A DNA stretch of 64,000 nt from Pseudomonas fluorescens. GTDB taxonomy: Bacteria > Pseudomonadota > Gammaproteobacteria > Pseudomonadales > Pseudomonadaceae. The notes under the pieces are model-generated. The model ran no database searches, was not told the origin of the DNA, and saw nothing but the letters and a program-made list of their open reading frames with translations. The position numbers and the translations under genes are program-made. Of this stretch, positions 8,692 through 17,921 are shown piece after piece. Location of the stretch: the NCBI RefSeq assembly GCF_902497745.1, contig NZ_CABVHJ010000005.1, positions 62,001-126,000 on the forward strand. Reading direction: 5' to 3'. Each line of letters starts with the position of its first letter. The stretch's first letter is position 1.

Positions 8692-9444
8692 TCATCGCTG
8701 CGTGACGAGGTTCTCAGCACCACGCTCACGCACCCAGAACAACGTTGCCCCGGCCACAGCCGCCGGCATCATCAGGATGTTGACCACCGGAATCAGCAAC
8801 ACCAGATAGACGATTCCGCCAAAACTCATGCTCTGCCAGCGCTTCTGCCGCAGCCAGGCGAGCATTTCGTTCCAGCCCAGTTTGTGGTTGTCCGCCGGGT
8901 AGTCGATGTACTGGATCGCCATCATCCACACGCCGAACAACAACCACAGCGGTGCGGCAATGATGTTCACCACCGGGATGAACGAGAGGATGAACAGGCC
9001 GATGGCGCGCGGCAGGAAGTAGCCCAGTTTGCGCATTTCCCGTGCCAGGGTGCGCGGGACCATTGCGATCAGCTCGCCCCAGCTGAACGCCGGGAAATCA
9101 TCAGTGCCGCGCACCACCACTTCGACCTTTTCAGCGAGGAAGCCGTTGAACGGTGCGGCGATCACGTTGGCGAGCATGGTGAAGGTGAAAAACACCATCA
9201 ATGCCACCAGCACCACAAACAGCGGCCAGAGTACGTAGCTGAGGAAACTCAGCCATTCGGGCAACGACGGCATCAGCGTATCGACCCACAGGCTGAACTG
9301 GTGGCCGGCCAGATAGATCAATCCGACGAACAGCACCAGATTGATCGCCAGCGGCAATAACACGAACAGGCGCAAGCCTGGGCTCAAGACCAGTTTGAGG
9401 CCTTCGCGCAGGTATTGCGGGCCGGACAGAACAGGGGCGGGCAT
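8692..9444 (-). CDS. cysZ: Sulfate transporter CysZ
   Basis: 250 residues. The family start ([20 protein letters not shown]) and four to six hydrophobic segments match CysZ/EI24. The conserved stretch [17 protein letters not shown] and the [15 protein letters not shown] and [17 protein letters not shown] helices are typical. It moves sulfate across the inner membrane for cysteine synthesis, which fits cysNC at the left edge, although the genes are not in one operon. Confidence 0.92.
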   Translation of the reverse strand: MPAPVLSGPQYLREGLKLVLSPGLRLFVLLPLAINLVLFVGLIYLAGHQFSLWVDTLMPSLPEWLSFLSYVLWPLFVVLVALMVFFTFTMLANVIAAPFNGFLAEKVEVVVRGTDDFPAFSWGELIAMVPRTLAREMRKLGYFLPRAIGLFILSFIPVVNIIAAPLWLLFGVWMMAIQYIDYPADNHKLGWNEMLAWLRQKRWQSMSFGGIVYLVLLIPVVNILMMPAAVAGATLFWVRERGAENLVTQR

Positions 9445-10717
<1,273 letters not shown>

Positions 10718-10729
10718 ATCGCAGACATA

Positions 10730-10759
10730 AAAAAACCGGCCAGATTGGCCGGTTTTTTT
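10730..10759 (+). terminator. Terminator after trxB
   Basis: Stem AACCGGCCA / TGGCCGGTT with a 3-nt loop is followed by a T-run; a matching A-run precedes it. Confidence 0.9.
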
Positions 10760-10790
10760 GTGCCCGCAGTTTCAGCTACGCCGGATGCCC

Positions 10791-10870
10791 CTGTGGGAGC
10801 GAGCTTGCTCGCGAAAGCGGCTTACCAGTCGACAACAATGTTGAATGTCAGTCCGTATTCGCGAGCAGGG
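10791..10870. repeat. REP pair (R1), right arm decayed
   Basis: The left arm (10791-10820) is intact. The right arm keeps only ATTCGCGAGCAGGG. The spacer (GTCGACA.CAATGTTGAA.TCAGTCCG) closely matches that of the intact pair at 13361-13450, so both descend from one REPIN and this one has lost an arm. Confidence 0.85.
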
Positions 10871-10890
10871 ATTGTGTTTGGATAGAGGAA

Positions 10891-11229
10891 TCAGCGGCGA
10901 GTCAGTGGCTGGGCAGTGAACTTCACGCCGGCCAGACCGTGCTGGATCAACGCACGGATATTGCCGTGATCACTGCCCTCAGGGGTCGCGACCACCGAAC
11001 GATAATGTTCGCCGAACGCCAACAGAGCTTCCTCATCGCTCAGACCTTCCAGCAGCGCCAGACCCAAGGTCTTGCACGAACCTTCGTTCTGCCCGGCGGC
11101 ACTTTCCACGCCACCGTTGTTGAACGCCTGCGGTTGATAATCGTAGCCAGCGGCGATGAAGGCCAGGGTGCCGGCGAAAGCGTGTTCGCCGCTGTTGAGG
11201 CTGGCGCGCAGGGTGTTGAGGTCACTCAT
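10891..11229 (-). CDS. HopJ family protein
   Basis: 112 residues from ATG 11229 (MSDLNTLRASLNSGEHAFAG). It carries the HopJ family core: FIAAGYDYQPQAFNNGG, NEGSCKTLGLALLE and FGEHYRSV..PEGSDHGNIRAL. The family was named for a Pseudomonas syringae type III effector, but members are widespread in bacteria without such systems and no secretion genes lie here, so a housekeeping role is more likely. The start overlaps the stop of the DUF1244 gene by 8 bp, so the pair is translationally coupled. Confidence 0.85.
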   Translation of the reverse strand: MSDLNTLRASLNSGEHAFAGTLAFIAAGYDYQPQAFNNGGVESAAGQNEGSCKTLGLALLEGLSDEEALLAFGEHYRSVVATPEGSDHGNIRALIQHGLAGVKFTAQPLTRR

Positions 11230-11518
11230 GGGGTTTTCCTTTGGCGAACGCTGCTTGCTGTTCAGCGTTGGCTTCTTGCTGAAATTGAGCTTTCCACTCG
11301 GCGTACGGCATGCCGTAAACCACTTCACGGGCGTCGTCGAGGCTGACCTCGATCTGGCGCTCGTCAGCTTCGGCCTTGTACCACTTCGACAGGCAGTTGC
11401 GGCAGAACCCGGCAAGGTTCATCAGGTCGATGTTCTGTACGTCCTTGCGGTTGTCCAGGTGGGCGACCAGCCGGCGGAAGGCGGCGGCTTCGAGTTCGAG
11501 GCGTTGTTGATCAGTCAT
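11222..11518 (-). CDS. DUF1244 family protein
   Basis: 98 residues from ATG 11518 (MTDQQRLELEAAAFRRLV). The conserved block is NIDLMNLAGFCRNCLSKWYK followed by VVYGMPYAEWKAQFQ. The FCRNC cysteine pair is invariant in the family; the function is unknown. The gene is probably the fourth cistron downstream of folM-folE-folX on the same strand, 98 bp after folX, with the R4 inverted repeat in that gap. Confidence 0.85.
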   Translation of the reverse strand: MTDQQRLELEAAAFRRLVAHLDNRKDVQNIDLMNLAGFCRNCLSKWYKAEADERQIEVSLDDAREVVYGMPYAEWKAQFQQEANAEQQAAFAKGKPHE

Positions 11519-11541
11519 GGGAGTCTCTGCAAGACAGCTTT

Positions 11542-11619
11542 GAGCGGCAAGCTTCAAGCTGCAAGATTGGATCGGGTCGGCCGTAAGCTTACCGCTTGCA
11601 GCTCGATGCTTGAAGCTCA
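11542..11619. repeat. R4 inverted repeat (CAAGCTTCAAGCTGCAAG type)
   Basis: GAGCGGCAAGCTTCAAGCTG at 11542-11561 and the inverse CTTGCAGCTCGATGCTTGAA at 11594-11613 can form a long imperfect hairpin. The right arm runs into the folX stop codon. A diverged single arm is visible at about 785-815. Confidence 0.75.
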
Positions 11620-11988
11620 GCGGCTCGCCGCGAGCGTGATCGACACCGATTCGGCAAAACGCAGTGCGTGCGGCTTGTCGACTTCGACTTCGGCGTACAG
11701 CACCGAGCCGTTGCTCATTACCAGATCGAGCAGCTCCTGAGTCAGGCGTTCGAGCAGTGCAAAGCGGTTGCCCTCGACGTGGGCGATGATCGCTTTGGTG
11801 ATCGTGCGGTAGTTCAGCGCGTGGTCGATGTCGTTGTCACGCACCGCTTCCTGCGCGGCGTACAGAATGGTCAGGTTGATCAGCACATCCTGTTTGTTGA
11901 GGATCTCGTCCTCGTTGATCCCGATAAAGGTGCGCAAGCGCAGATCCTTGACCCGGATGCGCGCCATTCCCGGTTGTAGTTGTGGCAT
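11617..11988 (-). CDS. folX: Dihydroneopterin triphosphate 2'-epimerase
   Basis: 123 residues of the FolB/FolX fold, with [19 protein letters not shown] and the catalytic region [20 protein letters not shown]. The co-operonic folE and folM point to FolX (epimerase towards monapterin) and not FolB. Its ATG directly abuts the folE stop. With FolE and FolM it would make tetrahydromonapterin, the cofactor of phenylalanine hydroxylase in Pseudomonas. Confidence 0.9.
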   Translation of the reverse strand: MPQLQPGMARIRVKDLRLRTFIGINEDEILNKQDVLINLTILYAAQEAVRDNDIDHALNYRTITKAIIAHVEGNRFALLERLTQELLDLVMSNGSVLYAEVEVDKPHALRFAESVSITLAASR

Positions 11989-12549
11989 TTACTTGCTCCG
12001 TCCAATCAATTGCAGGAACTCCTGACGGGTGTTGCTCGACTCGCGGAACGCGCCGAGCATGACCGAGGTGTTCATGGTCGAATTCTGTTTCTCGACACCG
12101 CGCATCATCATGCACATGTGCCTCGCCTCGATAACCACGGCGACGCCGGCGGCTTCGGTGACCTGTTGCACCGCATCGGCGATTTGCCGGGTGAGGTTTT
12201 CCTGAATCTGCAGGCGCCGGGCGAACATGTCCACCAGTCGCGCGATCTTCGACAGACCCAGTACTTTGCCCGTCGGAATATAAGCCACATGGGCCTTGCC
12301 GATGAAGGGCAACAGGTGATGTTCGCACAACGAGTACAACTCGATGTCGGCGACGATGATCATTTCGTCGCTGTCGGAGGCAAACAGCGCGCCATTGACG
12401 ATCTCGTCGACGCTCTGTTCGTAACCGTGACACAGGTATTGCATGGCCTTGGCCGCGCGCAGCGGGGTGTCGAGCAATCCTTCACGATCGGGATCTTCAC
12501 CAAGGCCGATGAGGATTTCGCGGTAATTCTCGGGCAGTGAGCGGGCCAT
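11989..12549 (-). CDS. folE: GTP cyclohydrolase I
   Basis: 186 residues. The zinc ligands are visible in LCEHHLLPF and [14 protein letters not shown], and the GTP-binding [17 protein letters not shown] is intact. It converts GTP to dihydroneopterin triphosphate. It sits 21 bp downstream of folM and abuts folX. Pseudomonads usually keep more than one folE; this copy belongs to the pterin (monapterin) operon beside light-sensing genes. Confidence 0.95.
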   Translation of the reverse strand: MARSLPENYREILIGLGEDPDREGLLDTPLRAAKAMQYLCHGYEQSVDEIVNGALFASDSDEMIIVADIELYSLCEHHLLPFIGKAHVAYIPTGKVLGLSKIARLVDMFARRLQIQENLTRQIADAVQQVTEAAGVAVVIEARHMCMMMRGVEKQNSTMNTSVMLGAFRESSNTRQEFLQLIGRSK

Positions 12550-12570
12550 GGAAATCCTCGCAGACAGGCA

Positions 12571-13281
12571 TTATTTGATGTGCCGTCCGCCGTTGACGGT
12601 CAGGGTCGTACCGGTGACATAAGGGTTGTCGAGCAGGTAGCGCAGGCTCTGATAGATCACTTCACTGCCGGGTTCGATGCCCAGCGCGGATTTGGCCAGG
12701 GCCTTGGCGCGGTACGCCGCGTCGTCGTCGGGATTGAACAATAGCAGGGCTGGTGCGATGCCGTTGACCTTGATCGCCGGCGCATAGCGAGCGGCAAAGG
12801 ACAGGGTCAGGCTGTCGAGCCCGGCCTTGCTGGCGCAATAACCGATGTGCTTGCTGCTGCCTTTGCGCGTGACATCGTCGCTGACATGGATGATGTCGGC
12901 GGGCGTCGAGCGCTGCAGCAATTCGCCACAGTGCAGATTGATCAGATACGGCGCGAGCATGTGCAGGTTGAACATACGCGTGAACGCTTCGGCTTCGTTG
13001 TCCGGGGTTTCGGCCAGCCACTCGGAGGCGTTGTGCACGATAGCGCGCAGGCGGTCGGTGTGGGTTTTCAGTTCGTTGATGAAGGCGAGAATCCCGGCTT
13101 CGCTGGAGAAGTCTGCGAACAGGCCGACGGCGCCCAGATCTCGTAGCGTCTGTACGCCGGGGCGTTCGCTGCGGTAGGTGAAGATGACGCGATAGCCGTC
13201 CTCGAGTAACCGCTGCGCGCAATGCAGGCCGACACGCTGGCCAGCACCGGTGATGAGGATCGGGGCGGAGGAATCAGGCAT
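12571..13281 (-). CDS. folM: Dihydromonapterin reductase (short-chain dehydrogenase)
   Basis: 236 residues from ATG 13281 (MPDSSAPILITGAGQRVGLH). The Rossmann motif ITGAGQRVG and the catalytic YCASKAG are present; the ending VTGTTLTVNGGRHI is typical. As first gene of folM-folE-folX it should reduce dihydromonapterin to the tetrahydro form with NADPH. The in-frame ATG at 13308 would add nine unconserved residues. Confidence 0.92.
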   Translation of the reverse strand: MPDSSAPILITGAGQRVGLHCAQRLLEDGYRVIFTYRSERPGVQTLRDLGAVGLFADFSSEAGILAFINELKTHTDRLRAIVHNASEWLAETPDNEAEAFTRMFNLHMLAPYLINLHCGELLQRSTPADIIHVSDDVTRKGSSKHIGYCASKAGLDSLTLSFAARYAPAIKVNGIAPALLLFNPDDDAAYRAKALAKSALGIEPGSEVIYQSLRYLLDNPYVTGTTLTVNGGRHIK

Positions 13282-13360
13282 GAACGGCTCGCATTGCGGT
13301 GGGAGCAAAAACTATAACAGCGACATGGCTTGCCCACCTATCGTCGGCTGTCCCCATTAC

Positions 13361-13450
13361 TGTGGGAGCGAGCCTGCTCGCGAAAGCGGTGTCTCAGTCG
13401 ACATCAATGTTGAAGTTCAGTCCGTATTCGCGAGCAGGCTCGCTCCCACA
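13361..13450. repeat. REP pair (R1), intact
   Basis: Direct arm 13361-13388 and inverse arm 13427-13450, with a spacer nearly identical to that of the decayed pair at 10.8 kb. Confidence 0.92.
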
Positions 13451-13456
13451 CAGAGA

Positions 13457-14026
13457 TCATCGATTCTGTGCAGAAGACGTCACTGGCACCGGGCGCACCG
13501 GCGTGCTGTTCAGCCAGTTCGCCAGCAACCGCGTTGATAGCGGAATAAAGAAGTAAACCATCAGCGGCGTCAGGCACGCCGTGCTGATCAACACACGCGG
13601 CAACAAACTCATGTCAGCGAGCAACGGCCCGAGGAGAAAGTTGAACAGCAACGACACCGGAAAGAACGCCAGCCAGATTGCCACAGCCTGCTTCCACCGC
13701 GGTGGACGCTGACCGGCTGCGCCGAACCAGCCTTCGATGCCGCTGACCCGGTGCTCTTTCGGGTGGGCGAACAGGTCGCTGCCACGATCCAGCCACGCCG
13801 TGCGCGAAGCCGAATGCTCCCACGCATGCAGCGTCTGTTCATCGACGAAACGGAAAATGATTTGAAACTCGTTATCACCGGGGGGCGGAGCGAGTACGCC
13901 AGAGCCGAGATAACCGGGAAAGTCAGTGGCCAGTTGTTCGCCTTCGCGCAGCCAGGCGATCAAATCCTGATAACGGCCGTCGGCGACGCGACGGGCAACC
14001 ATCAGCGTGACGGGGGAAGTAGACAT
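13457..14026 (-). CDS. Antibiotic-biosynthesis-monooxygenase-domain membrane protein
   Basis: 189 residues. The first ~95 residues form an ABM-type dimeric alpha+beta barrel (VTLMVARRVADGRYQDLIAW, FQIIFRFVDEQTLHAWEHS). Two hydrophobic segments follow (AIWLAFFPVSLLFNFLLG and RVLISTACLTPLMVYFFIPL), so the domain is tethered to the inner membrane. Such ABM-plus-two-helix proteins are common but uncharacterised. Whether the barrel is catalytic or binds a ligand such as haem cannot be told. It is separated from folM by a REP pair. Confidence 0.82.
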   Translation of the reverse strand: MSTSPVTLMVARRVADGRYQDLIAWLREGEQLATDFPGYLGSGVLAPPPGDNEFQIIFRFVDEQTLHAWEHSASRTAWLDRGSDLFAHPKEHRVSGIEGWFGAAGQRPPRWKQAVAIWLAFFPVSLLFNFLLGPLLADMSLLPRVLISTACLTPLMVYFFIPLSTRLLANWLNSTPVRPVPVTSSAQNR

Positions 14027-14171
14027 TTTGTATCTCCGTATTTCGAGTGCGTCACTCCGGGTAGGAATTTCGCCTGACGCAAAGCCGGGGTAGAGGCCTG
14101 CGTTTTTCTACAAGCAAGGATTATTCCGGTTTTTCACGATTAAACCAGCGACTTTCGTCGCATTTCATCAC

Positions 14172-14207
14172 TTGAATCCCATTGGGGCATAAGCGTTAGA
14201 ATGGGAT
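14172..14207 (+). promoter_or_regulatory. Putative MerR-type promoter with inverted repeat
   Basis: TTGAAT (14172-14177) and TAGAAT (14197-14202) are 19 bp apart, the overlong spacing typical of promoters controlled by MerR-family regulators. The perfect inverted repeat ATCCCATT / AATGGGAT (14176-14183 and 14200-14207) overlaps both hexamers. It lies directly before the MerR-family gene, which suggests autoregulation. This is read by eye and untested. Confidence 0.5.
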
Positions 14208-14221
14208 CCAATTGAACCGAC

Positions 14222-15199
14222 ATGGAAGTTGAACGCCATATGCCTGTCATCACGGACGCAAGCCCCGCATCGCAGGCATCTGTCGCGCTCGAGCGCGCCG
14301 ATCTGTTCCCTATTCGTGAGGTCGCACGCCTGACCGGTGTCAACCCGGTGACCTTGCGTGCCTGGGAGCGGCGCTATGGTTTGATTCAGCCAACGCGCAC
14401 CGAAAGCGGGCACCGGCTCTATTCGATGACCGATATCGAGCGCGTGCGCAGCATCGTCGACTGGATTGATCGCGGTGTCGCCGTGAGCAAGGTCGGCAAG
14501 ATCCTCGCCAAGACCGAGCCGATGAAAGTGCTGGCGCACATTATCCCCGATGATCTGGTGCAGGCCGATTACCTGCAGTGGCAGGAGCAGATTCAACAGG
14601 CGGTCAGTGCATTTGATGATCAGCAACTGGACCGCGTCTATGGGCAGATTTTCTCTTCTTACGCACTGCCCGTGGTATTTCAGGACATCCTCATGCCGCT
14701 GTGGCTGCAATTGTTGCAGCGCCAGGAGGCTTTCGGGCAAACCAGCGAGTGGCTGTTCTTCGATGGATTTCTGCGGGCGCGGGTGTTGCAGCGGATTGTC
14801 ATGCTCCGCGGCACGCAACCGCGTCGAGTGATCGTCAGTGCGCTGGCCGGGCAATGTCGGGAGCTGGAATTGCTGGTGGCTGCGCTGTTTCTCAGCGATA
14901 GCAATGCCGGTGTCAGGGTGTTGACCACGGGGCAGCCGTTCGATGAGTTGACGCTGGTCTGCGAAAAGATCAAACCTGATGCACTCGTGCTGTTTTCCAA
15001 TCACGCGCCTAGCGCCGAACTGCCACGACGTCTGAACCGGTTGGCGTTGAGCCTCGATTGTCAGTTGATGCTGGCCGGCGATGCTTCAGATCTGGCGCAG
15101 GACAGTCTGGCCGGCTCCTCTGTTGCATGTCTTGGAAACGAAGGGGCGAGCATGCGTCAGCGCATGCTGCAGTTTCTTGCAGGGAATCTTGATACCTGA
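14222..15199 (+). CDS. MerR-family regulator with cobalamin-binding-like C-terminal domain
   Basis: 325 residues (ATG 14222; ATG 14240 is also possible). The N-terminus has the MerR helix-turn-helix, FPIREVARLTGVNPVTLRAW. After a linker comes a helical domain (about 115-195) and a Rossmann-like domain (RRVIVSALAGQCRELELL, then GVRVLTTGQPFDEL). This is the architecture of CarH/LitR light-sensing regulators and of MlrA. In CarH-type proteins a His follows Glu-Gln in the Rossmann entry; here the same place reads GQCRELELL, with no His, so classical B12 lower-ligand binding is doubtful. The adjacent LOV gene and pterin operon suggest light or redox signalling. Confidence 0.85.
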   Translation: MEVERHMPVITDASPASQASVALERADLFPIREVARLTGVNPVTLRAWERRYGLIQPTRTESGHRLYSMTDIERVRSIVDWIDRGVAVSKVGKILAKTEPMKVLAHIIPDDLVQADYLQWQEQIQQAVSAFDDQQLDRVYGQIFSSYALPVVFQDILMPLWLQLLQRQEAFGQTSEWLFFDGFLRARVLQRIVMLRGTQPRRVIVSALAGQCRELELLVAALFLSDSNAGVRVLTTGQPFDELTLVCEKIKPDALVLFSNHAPSAELPRRLNRLALSLDCQLMLAGDASDLAQDSLAGSSVACLGNEGASMRQRMLQFLAGNLDT

Positions 15200-15202
15200 A
15201 AC

Positions 15203-15808
15203 TCAGGTGTGAAGGGCAGGATGCGTCAGGCGATGTTGCTGCAGGATGAACTGACGCAGGCGTTCGGTTTCGTCGGTGTCGGTCTGGCTCAACTCGTAGG
15301 CGTAGAACCCGCTTTCGGTTTCACGTTCGAAATTACCGCGCAATGAAATCCGCTCGTAACCCGAAGGGCTGAACCACAGCGCGAAATGCTTGGGTGGTTT
15401 GGTCTTGTTGCGCACTTCCAGCAGTACACCTTTGTGCGAAACCTCGTGCACCCACAACATGCCCGGCTGGCCTTTGGCGTTTTCCAGGGCTACTGGCTCT
15501 TCGAGAGTCAACCGCCATGGCCGCACCATCGGGCCGTCTTCATAAATGCTCGGCACGCCGAGGCGCAGATGCAACGCGTGAAACTCGTCTTCCACCAGAT
15601 GCAACGGGAAGGTCATCTGCTGGTTTTCGAAGTTGGCCTGAATGGTCACTTGCTCGTGAGCGGCCAGGCGCGTGAGCAAATCGCGGATCTGCGAACCGCC
15701 GTTAACCAGCAGACTCGACGTCGCATCCCGCACGTTCAGTTGCGGGTTGTGCTGCATGGTCTGGATGAAATCCAGCTCATCCTGAGTGAGGAGGGCGTCG
15801 CGCTGCAT
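15203..15808 (-). CDS. Possible PilZ/YcgR-like protein
   Basis: 201 residues from ATG 15808 (MQRDALLTQDELDFIQTMQH); a TTG 54 bp upstream is less likely. The N-terminal ~90 residues resemble the YcgR N-domain and the C-terminal half resembles a PilZ barrel, with VHEVSHKGVLLEV in the place of the D/NxSxxG motif. The usual RxxxR is reduced to RPWR, so c-di-GMP binding is uncertain. The gene lies 54 bp downstream of the LOV photoreceptor gene on the same strand and converges on the MerR gene with 3 bp between stops. An output role for the LOV protein is inference. Confidence 0.55.
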   Translation of the reverse strand: MQRDALLTQDELDFIQTMQHNPQLNVRDATSSLLVNGGSQIRDLLTRLAAHEQVTIQANFENQQMTFPLHLVEDEFHALHLRLGVPSIYEDGPMVRPWRLTLEEPVALENAKGQPGMLWVHEVSHKGVLLEVRNKTKPPKHFALWFSPSGYERISLRGNFERETESGFYAYELSQTDTDETERLRQFILQQHRLTHPALHT

Positions 15809-15862
15809 GGCTAACTCAAAAGATATAGTTACAAAGTTATTGGTGATTGTAGTTAATGACAA

Positions 15863-16339
15863 TTAGTTCGCGATTTTGTTTTGACCGTTTGTCGTTTTCA
15901 CCGCAGCCAGTTCAGCTTCGAGGGCCGCGACCTGGGCTTCCAGCTGTGCCACACGCTGCTGAGCCTTGACCTGAACAGTCACGTCTTTTTGTACGCCGAC
16001 GAAATAAGTCTGACCGTCGTCGGCGTTTTTCACCGTTGAAAGCGACAGCTCATTCCAGAACGGCGTGCCATCCTTGCGATAGTTACGCAGGATTTCCCGG
16101 CACGATCCGCCGTCGCGCAACGTGTCCCGAATCAGTTCCAGACTCTCCTGGTCGCGGTCCCCGGACTGCAGGAAACGGCAGTCCTGATAGAGGATTTCTT
16201 CGCTGGTGTAGCCGGTCAGACGTTCAAAGGCCGGATTTACATAAATCAGGATGTTGTCCTGCTCACCTTCTTTTTCGGCGACCACGATGCCGTCGTTCGA
16301 CGCGTTGATCACCATTTGCAGCAGACTGGCGTTGATCAT
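15863..16339 (-). CDS. Short LOV blue-light photoreceptor
   Basis: 158 residues: a single LOV/PAS domain with a short C-terminal helix and no effector. The adduct-forming Cys54 is in YQDCRFLQSGDRDQ, and the FMN contacts NASNDGIVVAE, VNPAFERLTGY, NYRKDGTPFWNEL and YFVGVQKDV are intact. The sequence closely resembles the short LOV proteins of Pseudomonas putida (PpSB1-LOV type), which also read DCRFLQ in place of NCRFLQ. The last 30 residues (VAQLEAQVAALEAELAAV) form an Ala/Leu coiled coil that probably dimerises. It is likely to act through a partner protein. Confidence 0.92.
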   Translation of the reverse strand: MINASLLQMVINASNDGIVVAEKEGEQDNILIYVNPAFERLTGYTSEEILYQDCRFLQSGDRDQESLELIRDTLRDGGSCREILRNYRKDGTPFWNELSLSTVKNADDGQTYFVGVQKDVTVQVKAQQRVAQLEAQVAALEAELAAVKTTNGQNKIAN

Positions 16340-16493
16340 CTTTGAATCCTTTCAAGAGTTGTCAGTGGCTCGCATTCTAGAAGAACCGTAGGCGCTGTCT
16401 ACTGGCCATTATCGCCAGTTGAGATTCAATCGCAGCTCTGCGTTGGAGGCTGTTACTATCGCCGCTCTTTTTTTCAGTTTCAGGATCAGATTG

Positions 16494-16949
16494 ATGAAAG
16501 TCGCCATCCTCTCCGGTTCGGTCTACGGCACCGCCGAAGAAGTCGCCCGTCACGCCCAGAACCTGTTGAAAGCCGCGGGCTTTGAAACCTTCTACAACTC
16601 GCGCGCGAGCCTCGCCGACATTCAGGCGTTCGGCCCCGAAGCATTGCTCGCAGTGACCTCGACCACCGGCATGGGCGAATTGCCCGACAACCTGCAACCG
16701 CTGTATTCGGCGATTCGCGACCAGTTGCCAGCGGCATTGCTCGGTTTGCCGGGCGCAGTGATTGCCTTGGGCGACGCCAGTTATGGCGACACCTTCTGCG
16801 GTGGCGGTGAGCAAATGCGTGAGCTTTTCGGCGAACTGGGTGTACGCGAAGTACTAGACATGCTGCGCATCGACGCCAGCGAAAGCGTCACTCCGGAAAC
16901 CGATGCCGAGCCTTGGCTGGCGCAGTTGATCGACGCGCTCAAGGGCTGA
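16494..16949 (+). CDS. Flavodoxin (MioC/YqcA type)
   Basis: 151 residues from ATG 16494 (MKVAILSGSVYGTAEEVARH). The FMN phosphate loop SGSVYGTAEE, the TSTTGMGELPDN isoalloxazine loop and LGDASYGDTFCGGGEQM identify a short-chain flavodoxin-like protein. It carries single electrons to an unknown acceptor in the cytosol. Its 3' end overlaps the convergent LysR gene by 11 bp. It is divergent from the LOV gene. Confidence 0.9.
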   Translation: MKVAILSGSVYGTAEEVARHAQNLLKAAGFETFYNSRASLADIQAFGPEALLAVTSTTGMGELPDNLQPLYSAIRDQLPAALLGLPGAVIALGDASYGDTFCGGGEQMRELFGELGVREVLDMLRIDASESVTPETDAEPWLAQLIDALKG

Positions 16950-17826
16950 TCGGCCGTTCGCGCAGCAAGTCCAGCCACGCCTGCGCCGCTTTCGACAAGT
17001 ATGCGCCCCGGCGCCAGATGAACGCGATGTCCCAGCGCAGATAATCCGGCGCACGCAAGGCCAGGCGTACCACGCCTGGCCGCACCAGCCCGCGTGCGAC
17101 CACGCTGGGCAACAGCACCACGCCTTGCCCGGCGGCGACCAGCGCCGCAAGAAAATCTGCCTGACCGCTGCGTCCGCCTTCCTTCGGCGTGAAACCCAGT
17201 TGCTGACATGCCTGCAGCAAGCGGTCATTGAGCACGAAACTGCGTTGATAGAGCAGAAAGGGCGTCTCGGCCAATTCCTCCAATCCAATCTCGCCCCGAT
17301 CGGCCAGAGGATGATCCACCGGCAGTAGGGCGTCGAGTTGTTCATCGCAAAACGGCTGCCAGTCGAATTGTGGATCCTTGGGCAACAGACTGCCGCCCAA
17401 TTCCAGTTCACCGCTCAGCACGGCTTGCTCGACATTGCGGCTGCCGCCCTCAAGCAACTGAATGCTGATATTCGGATAGCGCCGCCGGTATTCGGCAAAA
17501 AGTCCGGCGAACAGCGCGTCACTGCCCAGCAGTGGCAGGCCGAGACGTAACTCTCCACGCGCCAGATGACTGAGGTCGTCCAGTTCAACCAACAGCTCGT
17601 TGCATAAACGCAGCATCGCTTCAGCGCGTTGCAGTACCACGCTGCCAGCGGCGGTCAGGCGCAACTGCGAACCGAGCCGTTCGAGCAACGGCGTGCCGAG
17701 GCTCTGCTCCAGTTGTGCGATTTGTTTACTGACCGCGGACTGGCTGATGTGCAGGGTTTTTGCGGCTTGAGTGAAACCGCCCTGGTGCATGACTTCGACA
17801 AAACTGCGCAGCTGTTTGAATTCCAT
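16939..17826 (-). CDS. LysR-family regulator, probably of the adjacent LrgA/LrgB operon
   Basis: 295 residues. The N-terminal winged helix (QLRSFVEVMHQGGFTQAAKT, then LHISQSAVSKQIAQLEQSLG) is followed by the LysR substrate domain. It is divergent from the LrgA/CidA-like gene with a 95 bp gap, the usual layout of a CidR-like activator and its target. LysR proteins normally bind such a gap and respond to a small ligand, in CidR systems an acetate-related signal. Confidence 0.9.
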   Translation of the reverse strand: MEFKQLRSFVEVMHQGGFTQAAKTLHISQSAVSKQIAQLEQSLGTPLLERLGSQLRLTAAGSVVLQRAEAMLRLCNELLVELDDLSHLARGELRLGLPLLGSDALFAGLFAEYRRRYPNISIQLLEGGSRNVEQAVLSGELELGGSLLPKDPQFDWQPFCDEQLDALLPVDHPLADRGEIGLEELAETPFLLYQRSFVLNDRLLQACQQLGFTPKEGGRSGQADFLAALVAAGQGVVLLPSVVARGLVRPGVVRLALRAPDYLRWDIAFIWRRGAYLSKAAQAWLDLLRERPISP

Positions 17827-17921
17827 TGCCTGATTCCATTTTGGAATGGTGTTGAGTCTAACAATTCGCTTCGGCGATGGCAGGCCGCTTCGTAAAATAG
17901 GCCCCTGTCAGGAGCACAATC

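Noticed and set aside
10891..11229. HopJ as evidence of a type III effector locus
   Set aside because: No hrp box, chaperone or secretion genes nearby; the family is widespread in bacteria lacking the system.
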